A DNA stretch of 64,000 nucleotides from the NCBI RefSeq assembly GCF_000002515.2, contig NC_006040.1:186001-250000 (forward strand). The letters are read 5' to 3'. Below, piece by piece: positions 57,101-64,000 of this stretch. Position numbers and translations under genes: made by a program. The notes under the pieces were generated by a model. The model was given only the letters and a program-made list of their open reading frames with translations, did no database searches and had not been told where the DNA came from. Positions within the stretch are counted from its first letter, which is position 1; every line of letters begins with the position of its first letter. The DNA comes from Kluyveromyces lactis (Eukaryota > Ascomycota > Saccharomycetes > Saccharomycetales > Saccharomycetaceae).

Positions 57101-60019
57101 TTTTGCATTTACAAAATTCTTTTCCTTTGTGGATAAATCATCTTGTGAGAATTCTATGCTATTTTCTTTTTCTTGACAAGCATTGAACAACAGAAGAACG
57201 AGTTGAATTAAATGAGGATCATCGAAAATTGCTGAGGTCTCGTTAATCGCTAAATCATAAGTTTCAAGAATAGTCACTTGGTCCACGAGCACAGAATCAT
57301 TTGTTACTCTAAAAAAGATACTAAGACTGTTGAAAAACTCGTCGACAGCTTGATGATATCCGACTATATCTTTAGAAAATAACCGTCCCAACTTCAAAAG
57401 TAAAATATACGATCGACACAGAGCCCTACCCACATAACTCCAACTGTTAGCTGAAGAAGAAAACTGTTCTGACATCAATCTTACCAAAATTGGGCCTAAC
57501 TCCGGCAGATAATTGGAGTTCTCCCTTTCTACTTCTTCAAAGAAATCGTTGAACAAATGCTTGTAGTTGTCATGGCGAGCGATATTCATATCTAAAAATT
57601 GCACTAGTGAACTGAAAACTGCTTTTTTCAAAGCTTCGGATGATCTGGCTGCGTGCCTGTAACACGTATAGTAAAGCAACTCCAAGAGAGATAGAAGGAT
57701 TGGGTTAAAATACTTGGTGATTTGTTTAATGGAAACCATCTTTAACGATTTCAAAGCTTCCAAACTTTTTTGCTCGAAGTCGTTTTCTGTAATTTGATGT
57801 TTCCTCAATAAGGACAGTAAACTATGGACGGTTCTGTCCATGTTGTAGTTGTTACCCACGTACCTTGTTCCAACCTCTATTTCAACTAGTGGTTTACCTA
57901 AACTTGAAATCAATTGGAAGACAGATTTCTTCTTGTACTCCAAGATTTGGAGCCCCTTCTTAACGTAAAATCTTGACTTTGCAAACAAACGACCATTTAA
58001 GTAAGCAGACACTCTCAAAGTTTCTTCTTTCGTCATTGAATCTATGCCGTCAATTCTGATAGTCTCATTTACCAGCTCCCCGGGTCTGACAGTAATGAAG
58101 GCCCATTTTTTATAAGAATGAGTAACAGAACTTGGTCGGAATGTTATTTTGTCGTTATTGGAAGAAATCTGAATAGTAATGTTGGAAACATTGCTCTTTT
58201 TATTTTCAAGCCCACAAATTGATACTTTGTCCAGCGTTAAGTATATTCTATCGGTTTGTTTTTGTTCAAGAGTATCATAAAAGATAGGATTCACAGCCGT
58301 GATGGCCATTGCGTTATCAGAGTTGGTCTGTAGAAATTTACAATCTTCCTTTATTTCTTTCACTGAAACAACTAAACTTTCCATTTGACCAGTAACAGCA
58401 ATACCCGTGTGAGAGTCATTGATAATTCTATCGATGAGATCACCCCAGCCATTGTTCTTCGTGGAAACGTTGCTTTTGGCTTTCATTAATTTTGCCAATT
58501 TTGCAGGGTCAGTCAGTGTAGCAGCTGGAATTGGTGGCTGCTCAGATTTAGAATCTGTATAGAACGAGGCAAAAAGCTCGACCTTAAAGTTATAAGCATG
58601 ACCTGATGCCAATGAACCCTTTTCTTTTGAGAACACGCGAGAAATATCCGTGGCACCAGCCACGACACCTCTACGGATAGACCCAGTGATATCGTCTGCC
58701 GAAGCAGCAAAGGGAACGAAAGGTTTTACAAATTTTTGATCAACATCTTCATCGATAACCACCTTGATAGTCTCAACTATTTCAACCACTAAATATACTC
58801 TGTTGTTTTCACCGATATTATAGGGCAAGTTTCTAAAGAGAGCAGCAGATACATTATCCATAGATTTCTGGTTATTCTTCTTCAAATCAATAAGAAATGG
58901 TTCGGTAAGTACTTCTTTGGCAGTCCTTAGATATAAATAGGCGGTTAAGGCTTCTGCGTGTTGATCAGAAACTAATGTACCGATAATCTCTTGACAATCA
59001 ACCAAAATTTGTGAAGGTGGGAACGATTTAAATTTGGTATTTTCGTCCGGCTTCAATTTTAAATCGTTTGCATTGGAGACTGGATAATTTGTTGTCATGG
59101 CATATAACGACGTACTTGTGGCCATTAATTGAGGAGATACAGAATCCGTCAAAAGCTTACCTGTAGCCTGGTCGCGAGTCAAGATTGACTCGAACCCGAA
59201 CGGATCAATCCTGTTCCTTTTCTGCAATGAGCCGATTTTTTTCGTCACTGAATGTGATGCGATGAACTTTGAAAATATGCTCATCAAGGCAGTAGCCTTT
59301 TTCATGATCAATGATCTTTCGTTAGTGGCCATAAAATTTGCTTGAAGTTGAATTCTGACTGCATCTAACTTGTAGTATAAGTCGACCATCTGATCCACGA
59401 TTTCAAACTCACCAAATGAGTAAAGATAATAAATATGTTTTGTTAATGTGAATAAATTTAACAAGATTTCACGATTTAGCGCATATCCGTTTGCAACGAA
59501 AAATGGATATGGAGGTGGAGTTTCTCTTGAAACTTTCGAAGCACGCATTAATTGATACAAACTCGGTAGTTTTTTGAGTCGACCATCCTGTTGCTCTAAT
59601 TCAGTACCAGTGGGGAACCTCAAGAATGCATAGTTCTCGATCTGCTCGTCAAAATCCAAATGAACAAATCGTCTGGGGAAAATCACTCGTTGAATTTTCT
59701 GTTTCGGTAAATTGTCAGTAACAGATCCCATATTGCTCATGAAGTCGATTGGCATTAAATCATTGCTAACATAACCACGGCACCATTTTCCATCCTTGGT
59801 CTGTTCCATAACAAAAACTTCATCGCCAGGATACAGATCAACATAATCCGATGATTTCAATACTAGCTCTGGACACTTCTTTAATGGAAGAAACGCTCGG
59901 GCAACAGTCCCTGGAATCAATCTATCAGTGGGGATCCATTCGAACTGTCTCAGTTCCGTGTGGTTTGCAGGTGTGTCGCTACTACCATTGGCAGTAGCAT
60001 CATTATTCGATTTCGTCAT
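54197..60019 (-). CDS. DCK1: Dck1, DOCK-family Rho GEF
   Basis: A 1940-residue protein starting at ATG 60019 (S. cerevisiae Dck1: 1932). It has an N-terminal SH3 domain (about 30-75, with YPGDEVFVMEQTKDGKWCRG), a DHR1/C2-like region (about 560-720), a long helical middle, and a C-terminal DHR2 GEF domain (about 1470-1840, with VPNYFKVSFYGYGFPKNLRG). The last 80 residues are Ser/Arg-rich and may hold SH3 ligands or phosphosites. Dck1 pairs with the ELMO-like Lmo1 to activate Rho5 in cell-wall, oxidative-stress and mitophagy responses. Neighbours RPN13 and URA4 match YLR422W-YLR420W. Confidence 0.95.
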   Translation of the reverse strand: MTKSNNDATANGSSDTPANHTELRQFEWIPTDRLIPGTVARAFLPLKKCPELVLKSSDYVDLYPGDEVFVMEQTKDGKWCRGYVSNDLMPIDFMSNMGSVTDNLPKQKIQRVIFPRRFVHLDFDEQIENYAFLRFPTGTELEQQDGRLKKLPSLYQLMRASKVSRETPPPYPFFVANGYALNREILLNLFTLTKHIYYLYSFGEFEIVDQMVDLYYKLDAVRIQLQANFMATNERSLIMKKATALMSIFSKFIASHSVTKKIGSLQKRNRIDPFGFESILTRDQATGKLLTDSVSPQLMATSTSLYAMTTNYPVSNANDLKLKPDENTKFKSFPPSQILVDCQEIIGTLVSDQHAEALTAYLYLRTAKEVLTEPFLIDLKKNNQKSMDNVSAALFRNLPYNIGENNRVYLVVEIVETIKVVIDEDVDQKFVKPFVPFAASADDITGSIRRGVVAGATDISRVFSKEKGSLASGHAYNFKVELFASFYTDSKSEQPPIPAATLTDPAKLAKLMKAKSNVSTKNNGWGDLIDRIINDSHTGIAVTGQMESLVVSVKEIKEDCKFLQTNSDNAMAITAVNPIFYDTLEQKQTDRIYLTLDKVSICGLENKKSNVSNITIQISSNNDKITFRPSSVTHSYKKWAFITVRPGELVNETIRIDGIDSMTKEETLRVSAYLNGRLFAKSRFYVKKGLQILEYKKKSVFQLISSLGKPLVEIEVGTRYVGNNYNMDRTVHSLLSLLRKHQITENDFEQKSLEALKSLKMVSIKQITKYFNPILLSLLELLYYTCYRHAARSSEALKKAVFSSLVQFLDMNIARHDNYKHLFNDFFEEVERENSNYLPELGPILVRLMSEQFSSSANSWSYVGRALCRSYILLLKLGRLFSKDIVGYHQAVDEFFNSLSIFFRVTNDSVLVDQVTILETYDLAINETSAIFDDPHLIQLVLLLFNACQEKENSIEFSQDDLSTKEKNFVNAKYLLLRRILQNPELAPFFKDPAENPLRTKFLGQVIEWCFKPFIKEKGCVPNLTTASYANGVLITIIEQAQDTVFKRNLIRLLPIFCRIFLFLRSACEKEDCFKFKRVFAPLFPTVTPLPEITVDSMVTDEVFVGVLLETATIIIALTKIVEQQYDSHGSFIKAIEACREDEDFQSPYYVTKIVREDLATIFVTIHRLIKGDFFPSKKWFTMTAAIMRACMTLSEMCLDVFKLYYVPDEQCTLETFDAELWGRYFKLVLCIANHKTVNSTPLAPLPRKAVYLVTGDLIGRASYILEQIWDILGDNCIGTDLDNKYGILRSSVYQMTFLTAAMDIVTDFCAFSFLRHVDARRVGSKIIWVVLILVWTNENSLTTAIEELTPQFFNAYQKGALRPTVFEVEIFLDTLLHVIHLDTEDSIKDTLFNYVRFLKEFLLSLAETEDIPSGEEFDDDRTASQLRIFGYLMSMKRPEMLHTLVNDLFINHMRRKDYIQAALSLELLALTYEWNPNDSLPATKYPPLPEQSSFERREYLYKEAARNFTKGLKLEKALTVYKDLADAYDKINYDLDGLSYVHGQISNIYTDLQNVDRLVPNYFKVSFYGYGFPKNLRGKTFVFEGLPFEHITSVHNRLLKLYPGSKLVNSFTEADKLLVSPPNGKFIHVISVEPRLQISDEYATSDKKNDNNKVRLYVENRDLKTFSSSRRVAGTHGITDLWVIEYIFETKSTFPTLMNRSEVVKVTEKRLSPINNAIKSLQQKIQELSGLEDMCYKLMKENGDCSEVFSELSRNITGTIDAPINGGIAEYRVFYTDEETKSKLDPADVELLVAAFNELTIVLNRCLALHGQLCPISLSKSHTLLKDLFAKNFEKEIKVSGIDINETNDEIIARIKSIQSSQQSFSKRSSMLMSRSIFSESHSIRSAGSNGSATKNSMHDLTVTSSHRTTKSNAPSHAASHATRISRPTTHISMLRSTR

Positions 60020-60448
60020 TCGTACAAAAAACCACCACTAAATCAATAGTTGTGACGAAAATAGTTGCAAGAGATATCCGAAAACTAGCCAATTGTATCT
60101 AGAATTCCGAGTGCATTCACTGATCGGTGTTAATGATGTTGTACAAGTCCAACCCAATGTGCATTCACTTAGTTCTGAATTAAATATCCGTTCATGATGT
60201 GATGATTTCTACCATCTTAGTCTTTCCAAGCGGTTTCATAAGAAATTTTTCATAGAAAAATACTACCATATCTTGGTCACATGATTAAGCCTACAACATT
60301 ATTCTTTTAAGGAAAATATGAACAAATGGCGTCAGCAGTGGCAAACTGTTTAAATAGGACCTACACACACGAAGATATCAATCATAGAACATCTGAGAGA
60401 TTGTCAGACCAGTGGTATAGGTTTAAAAGAGGAGAGAAGAATATTGAT
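60020..60448. promoter_or_regulatory. Divergent DCK1/RPN13 promoter
   Basis: About 429 bases. It has a CACATG E-box (60278-60283) and AGTGGCAAA (60337-60345), a one-base variant of the Rpn4 proteasome element. An in-frame ATG at 60326 and a short out-of-frame ORF from 60318 also lie here; I read both as leader or promoter sequence. Confidence 0.5.
60337..60345 (+). promoter_or_regulatory. PACE-like Rpn4 site upstream of RPN13
   Basis: AGTGGCAAA keeps the core of the proteasome-associated control element GGTGGCAAA and lies about 104 bases before the proposed RPN13 ATG. Most yeast proteasome genes carry such a site. Its place within the frame upstream of 60449 suggests that frame is promoter or leader, not coding. 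Confidence 0.45.
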
Positions 60449-61479
60449 ATGACAGAGGCGATCAGTTTTAGGGCAGGAAAATGTGATTATGATGAGGAGA
60501 GTAAAATTTGTACGCCGAAGCAGATGAAGGGGGAGATCCAGATCAAACCCAGTGAAGAAGCGCAAGGGTTTTTCGATTTCCAATGGAGCACTAAGGATCG
60601 AGTCTCAGGGTCAGCAGTGGAACCAATTGAGTTTATTTTGATTCCCGGAGAGACGAAATGGATCGATATAAAGTCAGCTAAGAACGGCAGAGTGTTATGT
60701 TTACTCTTCTCTACTGGTGAGAAATGGTTTTTCTGGTTACAAGAAAAGCACCAAGGCAATGAATCGTTGAACGAATGGAGTGAAAAGGATAAAGAGTTAC
60801 TTGCTAAGCTTCAGAAACTGTTGGAATTTGAAGAGGAAGAGGAAGAGGAAGAGGAAGTCAAAGAACAAGAACAAGAACAAGAACCGGAAAAGATGGAAAT
60901 TGACCCTCAAGACAATGAACAGCCGAAGGCCGACTCCAATCCGTAAGTATATACGCGTTGTACATTACTCATTTTGAAGCAATAGATCAAAAATAAGGAA
61001 CTGTAAACAGTATTTGAGATTTGATAGGCATTTTCAACGTCCAACTCTCCTTCTTTTCAGATCTGTTATTTCCAAATCATTACGATTTTATCATTACCAA
61101 ATTAAACTATATTTTACTAATACTATGTCCTAGTACCATCCGTATAAACCATCTTTCTGATTTCCTAACTAAAGATATGTTAGTGAAGTATATTGGATCT
61201 CTTTCTGAGGAGTCTACCGAATTCAAAGAATTATGTAACTGTTTGCCTGAGGATGTCGAAAAGGGAAAAGAAAACCTTTTGAAATGTGTAAGAGGTCCAT
61301 TCTTTCAGCAAGCAGTTGACATTTTGGACTTAGCTACGAAGCAGAGCTATTCGGGACAACAACTCTCACAAATGTTTGGATATTCGTATACCGGAGAAGG
61401 ACCACGAGCTCTACTGGAAGGACTTAGAAATAAGGGCCTCCAGGAAAAGCTAAAGAAGCAAGATTCACAATCAGAATAA
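60449..61479 (+). CDS. RPN13: Proteasome receptor Rpn13 with Pru and DEUBAD domains (spliced)
   Basis: Proposed join: exon 1 at 60449-60942, intron 60943-61133, exon 2 at 61134-61479; 279 residues. Exon 1 encodes the Pru ubiquitin/Rpn2-binding domain, which matches S. cerevisiae Rpn13: FRAGKCDYDEESKICTP, ILIPGETKWIDIKSAKNGR, FFWLQEKHQGN. It ends with a Glu/Gln-rich linker. Exon 2 encodes a helical domain with LCNCLPEDVEKGKENLLKC, GPFFQQAVDILDLA and GQQLSQMFGY, which lines up with the UCH37-binding DEUBAD of human ADRM1/RPN13 (LPYLP, SPQFQQAL, GQLGPLMCQFG). S. cerevisiae Rpn13 (156) lacks this domain. The start at 60449 is chosen because the upstream in-frame ATG (60326) adds 41 residues unlike the family. 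Confidence 0.88.
60943..61133 (+). other. RPN13 intron
   Basis: 191 bases. The 5' splice site is GTAAGT (60943-60948), the branch site TACTAAT (61115-61121, one base from consensus) and the 3' site TAG (61131-61133), 13 bases after the branch A. The join completes CC+T (Pro165) and stays in frame. The in-frame stop for the unspliced form is the TAA inside GTAAGT. Confidence 0.8.
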
Positions 61480-61615
61480 GAAAATGGAAACAAAATTAAT
61501 ACTGACCGTTGGCAGCAGCTGGTAAATAAGTATCTACATAAGATTTTTAATGGACCACTTATATATGAGAATAAATATAGGTATATATGTGGGAGAAGAT
61601 GGTTGTTAAGCCTGA

Positions 61616-62710
61616 CTAGTCCCATCTGACAGCCCAGTGTAACTCATCTCCAGCTTTGAATGGAGCAACTCTGAGGCCTTTTCCATCAGTGATTATTTCT
61701 GGGATATTAGTTGTCTTTTTGAAGACTGTAACGTTTTGGTTGGACTTGATGTCTTCTGGTTTCAATGCATAAAATGATAATGGTGCATCGCTTACGAAGT
61801 TCTTTAAAGTGTCCAGTTTTCCTTGAGTTTCGAATATTTCAGCCAGGTATGGAATTGCCAGCGATTGCGAAAACACACCGGCACATACGCCTACATGTTT
61901 AGCTTTATTTTCTATCGGATGTGGCGCAGAATCAGATCCAAAGAAAAAGTATGGTTTCCCGGATGTTGCAGCTTGAACTAGAGCCCTTTTATCGCTAGGA
62001 AGCTTTGCAACAGGCTTACAGAAATTGATTGGATTTCCAGCCCAATCGTCAATAGTCAAGAAAAGATGATGCGCGGTGATAGTAGCGGCGACCATGACAT
62101 CCAATGGATCCTTGACATCAGCATTGATCTCTTCAATGGTCTTGATGGCGGCAGCAGTGGTGCAATGTTCCAAAATGATCTTCAACTTTGGGAAATCAAG
62201 GTGGAGCTTCTTTAAGGCAGGCAAGAATGATTCTTCGGCATTCAAAACATGAATATCCTCTTTTTCACCAGCGACACTTGGTTTTTCACCATGTAAATTC
62301 AACACGATGCCCTCTTCTTCCATGGCCTTAAACAATGGATAAAACACTGTGAAATCGTTAGGGTCCACACCTTGCGCCGAGTTGGTAGTCACACCAGCAG
62401 GATAACATTTCACGCCTTGAATAGCACCAACTTTTGCTGCTGCATGGATCAATTCAGGCGTCAAATCTTTGCAGAGATAGAAAGACATTAAAAAAGTTGT
62501 TTCTGGTGCAAGAGATTCCAAGGTACATTTATACTCTTGGACTCTTTCCAAGGTAATAACCGGTGGGCTTAGGTTTGGCATCACATAAGCAACAGAAATA
62601 CCACCTTCCTTCACAGTAGGAGTGATCAATTTGCACATTTCGCCATCTCTCAAATGGACGTGCATATCACAAGTGATACCAAGATCATATTCAGTTTGAG
62701 ATTCGGACAT
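61616..62710 (-). CDS. URA4: Dihydroorotase Ura4
   Basis: A 364-residue protein from ATG 62710, the same length as S. cerevisiae Ura4. It is a class II (PyrC-like) dihydroorotase. Metal ligands include HVH in CDMHVHLRDG (near residue 15), the carboxylated Lys in QGVKCYPAG (near 100), His in NLHGEKP and LEHCTT, and Asp in GSDSAPH (near 258). It catalyses the third step of pyrimidine synthesis, carbamoyl aspartate to dihydroorotate, in the cytosol. It is convergent with RPN13. Confidence 0.97.
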   Translation of the reverse strand: MSESQTEYDLGITCDMHVHLRDGEMCKLITPTVKEGGISVAYVMPNLSPPVITLERVQEYKCTLESLAPETTFLMSFYLCKDLTPELIHAAAKVGAIQGVKCYPAGVTTNSAQGVDPNDFTVFYPLFKAMEEEGIVLNLHGEKPSVAGEKEDIHVLNAEESFLPALKKLHLDFPKLKIILEHCTTAAAIKTIEEINADVKDPLDVMVAATITAHHLFLTIDDWAGNPINFCKPVAKLPSDKRALVQAATSGKPYFFFGSDSAPHPIENKAKHVGVCAGVFSQSLAIPYLAEIFETQGKLDTLKNFVSDAPLSFYALKPEDIKSNQNVTVFKKTTNIPEIITDGKGLRVAPFKAGDELHWAVRWD

Positions 62711-63291
62711 GGTTTCTCAGAAAAGCAGTAAAGAAGCTATATCCCACGGTGACTATAGTTAAAACAGTCCACTAAACCTTAAACACTTTTTTACAAGGTA
62801 CTGCTCGAACACTGTTCTTAATAGAACTTTTGTTCTCAGACACTGCTAAATACTGATGACTACAATTTTTTCGTACTCTTTCCGATTATTGAGTATTTTA
62901 CAGAGGCTGAAGATGTCAAACTAAGAGATATATCGTCCACAAGGGAATGTCTGGACCTTGTGTAAATATAATACCGGCATTATGAGTAGCTAATTCATAT
63001 GTATGATATCTTACAATGTAAATGGTGAACTTTGCTTATAAGATGGTATCTAGGTAAATTTCTTCTCTATATTCCTATACTGTCCCTGCATTTAAGTGCT
63101 TACTACCGTGAAAGAAAAGAGTGTCCAAAATTTTTTCAGACTTATGGTATCAATCTCATCGGTTCCTTGAAAAGGATAAGATACTGACTGATATTGCTCG
63201 AACTAGGTATATTTAGGTTTTGATAATCACCTTTAGCCGGTAACTCAGAGTAGTGTGGTATAGTTGAGGTTAGGTGAGAATTATCCTTGAA
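62711..63291. promoter_or_regulatory. Divergent URA4/DPH2 promoter
   Basis: About 581 AT-rich bases. I looked for a Ppr1-type TTCGG-N6-CCGAA site and did not find one. No other clear element. Confidence 0.4.
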
Positions 63292-64000
63292 ATGAATGAT
63301 TCAGTGTTGGTGGCTCCATCGCTATCCACTGCACAAACAGAAGATACCTTTGAATTCCAAAGTTATGGTGAAACTGAACATTCTAGATCATACCTTGGGT
63401 CAGATGTGACTAAGGATAATCTTGTTGAGCTAGTCAGTGCATATTATAGTGTTCCCGAGTTGATCCAGTACTTCGAGGAGCATCCGCAGTATAAGAAGAT
63501 CACATTGCAATTCCCAGATGAGCTAGTATTGGATTCATCGATAGTGGTTCAACTGATGCAACAAGAGCTTGTAAAAGCTGAGGATGAGACTTCACAGTCC
63601 TTTAACACTATAGATACTGACGAAGTGTTACATAATGAAAAAAGCTGTGGTAACTGTAGCGGATGCGACTGTTCTTCCAAGATTGATAAAACAGAAACTA
63701 AAAGAAAAGTATGGATTCTCGCTGACACATCATATAGTTCATGCTGTGTTGATGAGGTAGCCAGTGAACATGTAAAGGGAGATATAGTGGTTCATTTTGG
63801 AGACGCCTGTATGAACGCAGTGCAGAAGCTCCCTGTTGTTTATTCATTAGGAAGGCCCGTCTTAGATTTGGATTTGGTTGTATCACAATTCAAGTTGAAA
63901 TACGCAGCTAAAGACCAAAAAATCTGTTTAATGGCCGATGCTCCACACTCGATGCATATGAAATCTATCTACGATATACTACACGACAAGGAAGGGTACA
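63292..64000 (+). CDS. DPH2: Diphthamide biosynthesis protein Dph2 (5' part)
   Basis: The frame opens at ATG 63292 and runs 236 codons to the window edge without a stop, so the 3' end is missing (S. cerevisiae Dph2: 534). Family features in the visible part are ITLQFPDELVLDSS, an ADTSYSSCCVDEVASEHV stretch with the first cluster-region cysteines, and HFGDACMN. Dph2 pairs with Dph1 in the radical-SAM-like Fe-S enzyme that starts diphthamide formation on eEF2. It is divergent from URA4 and corresponds to YKL191W, following the SDS22-ACP1 (YKL193-192) block. Confidence 0.94.
   Translation, partial: MNDSVLVAPSLSTAQTEDTFEFQSYGETEHSRSYLGSDVTKDNLVELVSAYYSVPELIQYFEEHPQYKKITLQFPDELVLDSSIVVQLMQQELVKAEDETSQSFNTIDTDEVLHNEKSCGNCSGCDCSSKIDKTETKRKVWILADTSYSSCCVDEVASEHVKGDIVVHFGDACMNAVQKLPVVYSLGRPVLDLDLVVSQFKLKYAAKDQKICLMADAPHSMHMKSIYDILHDKEGY

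Noticed and set aside
60326-60946. RPN13 as a 206-residue protein from ATG 60326 ending at 60946
   Set aside because: The first 41 residues do not match the Pru family, and a PACE-like site lies within them. The 3' end stops inside a GTAAGT splice site with an in-frame continuation downstream.
61051-61060. Alternative RPN13 3' splice site TTCTTTTCAG
   Set aside because: A good pyrimidine-rich AG, but splicing here puts exon 2 out of frame, and I see no branch site close upstream.

Overview
This is a eukaryotic nuclear window from a budding yeast (Saccharomycetaceae). It is gene dense, with mostly intronless ORFs, a tRNA-Asn(GUU), TACTAAC-type spliceosomal introns, Reb1 (TTACCCG) and CACGTG sites, and proteins that match Saccharomyces cerevisiae families almost gene for gene. 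The gene order interleaves blocks that lie on two chromosomes in S. cerevisiae: IRS4/TAX4, IML2, HEL1, MIC60 and YPT52 from the YKR side mixed with ARP4, SCP160 and PRY1/3 from the YJL side, and later YLR420-429 mixed with YKL191-196. That is what a lineage that did not undergo the whole-genome duplication looks like. A Kluyveromyces species, probably close to K. lactis, is the best guess; the species call is inference.

Layout. 1-23 kb: a possible gene tail at the left edge, a PQ-loop membrane protein, VPS51, IRS4, IML2, HEL1, ARP4, MIC60, a YKR015C-position gene, YPT52, SCP160 and two tandem CAP/PRY secreted proteins. 23.7-26.4 kb: an AMMECR1-domain protein, MPD1 and MRPL23. 26.7-41.3 kb: CRN1, MAG2, SPC2, TDA5, TUS1 and CYB2. 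42.2-53.9 kb: tRNA-Asn, YKT6, MIA40, SPP382, ATG17, MST1, a YNL040W-type AlaX protein, SDS22 and ACP1. 54.2-64 kb: DCK1, RPN13, URA4 and the 5' part of DPH2.

Reading the splice signals by eye gives three introns that a simple ORF scan misses. CRN1 has a 5-nt first exon (ATGAG), TDA5 has a 116-nt first exon, and RPN13 has an intron whose removal joins the Pru domain to a downstream DEUBAD-like (UCH37-binding) domain. The RPN13 case is the most interesting item. S. cerevisiae Rpn13 is Pru-only, while here splicing would give a human-like two-domain protein, and intron retention would give an S. cerevisiae-like short protein because the stop codon lies inside the 5' splice site.

Functions group into the proteasome/ubiquitin system (RPN13, HEL1, MAG2), mitochondrion (MIC60, MIA40, MRPL23, MST1, ACP1, CYB2), Rho signalling and actin (TUS1, DCK1, IRS4, CRN1), membrane traffic (VPS51, YPT52, YKT6, ATG17), ER (SPC2, MPD1), and RNA/translation (SCP160, SPP382, DPH2, AlaX). 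I saw no mobile element, CRISPR array, rRNA or convincing centromere.
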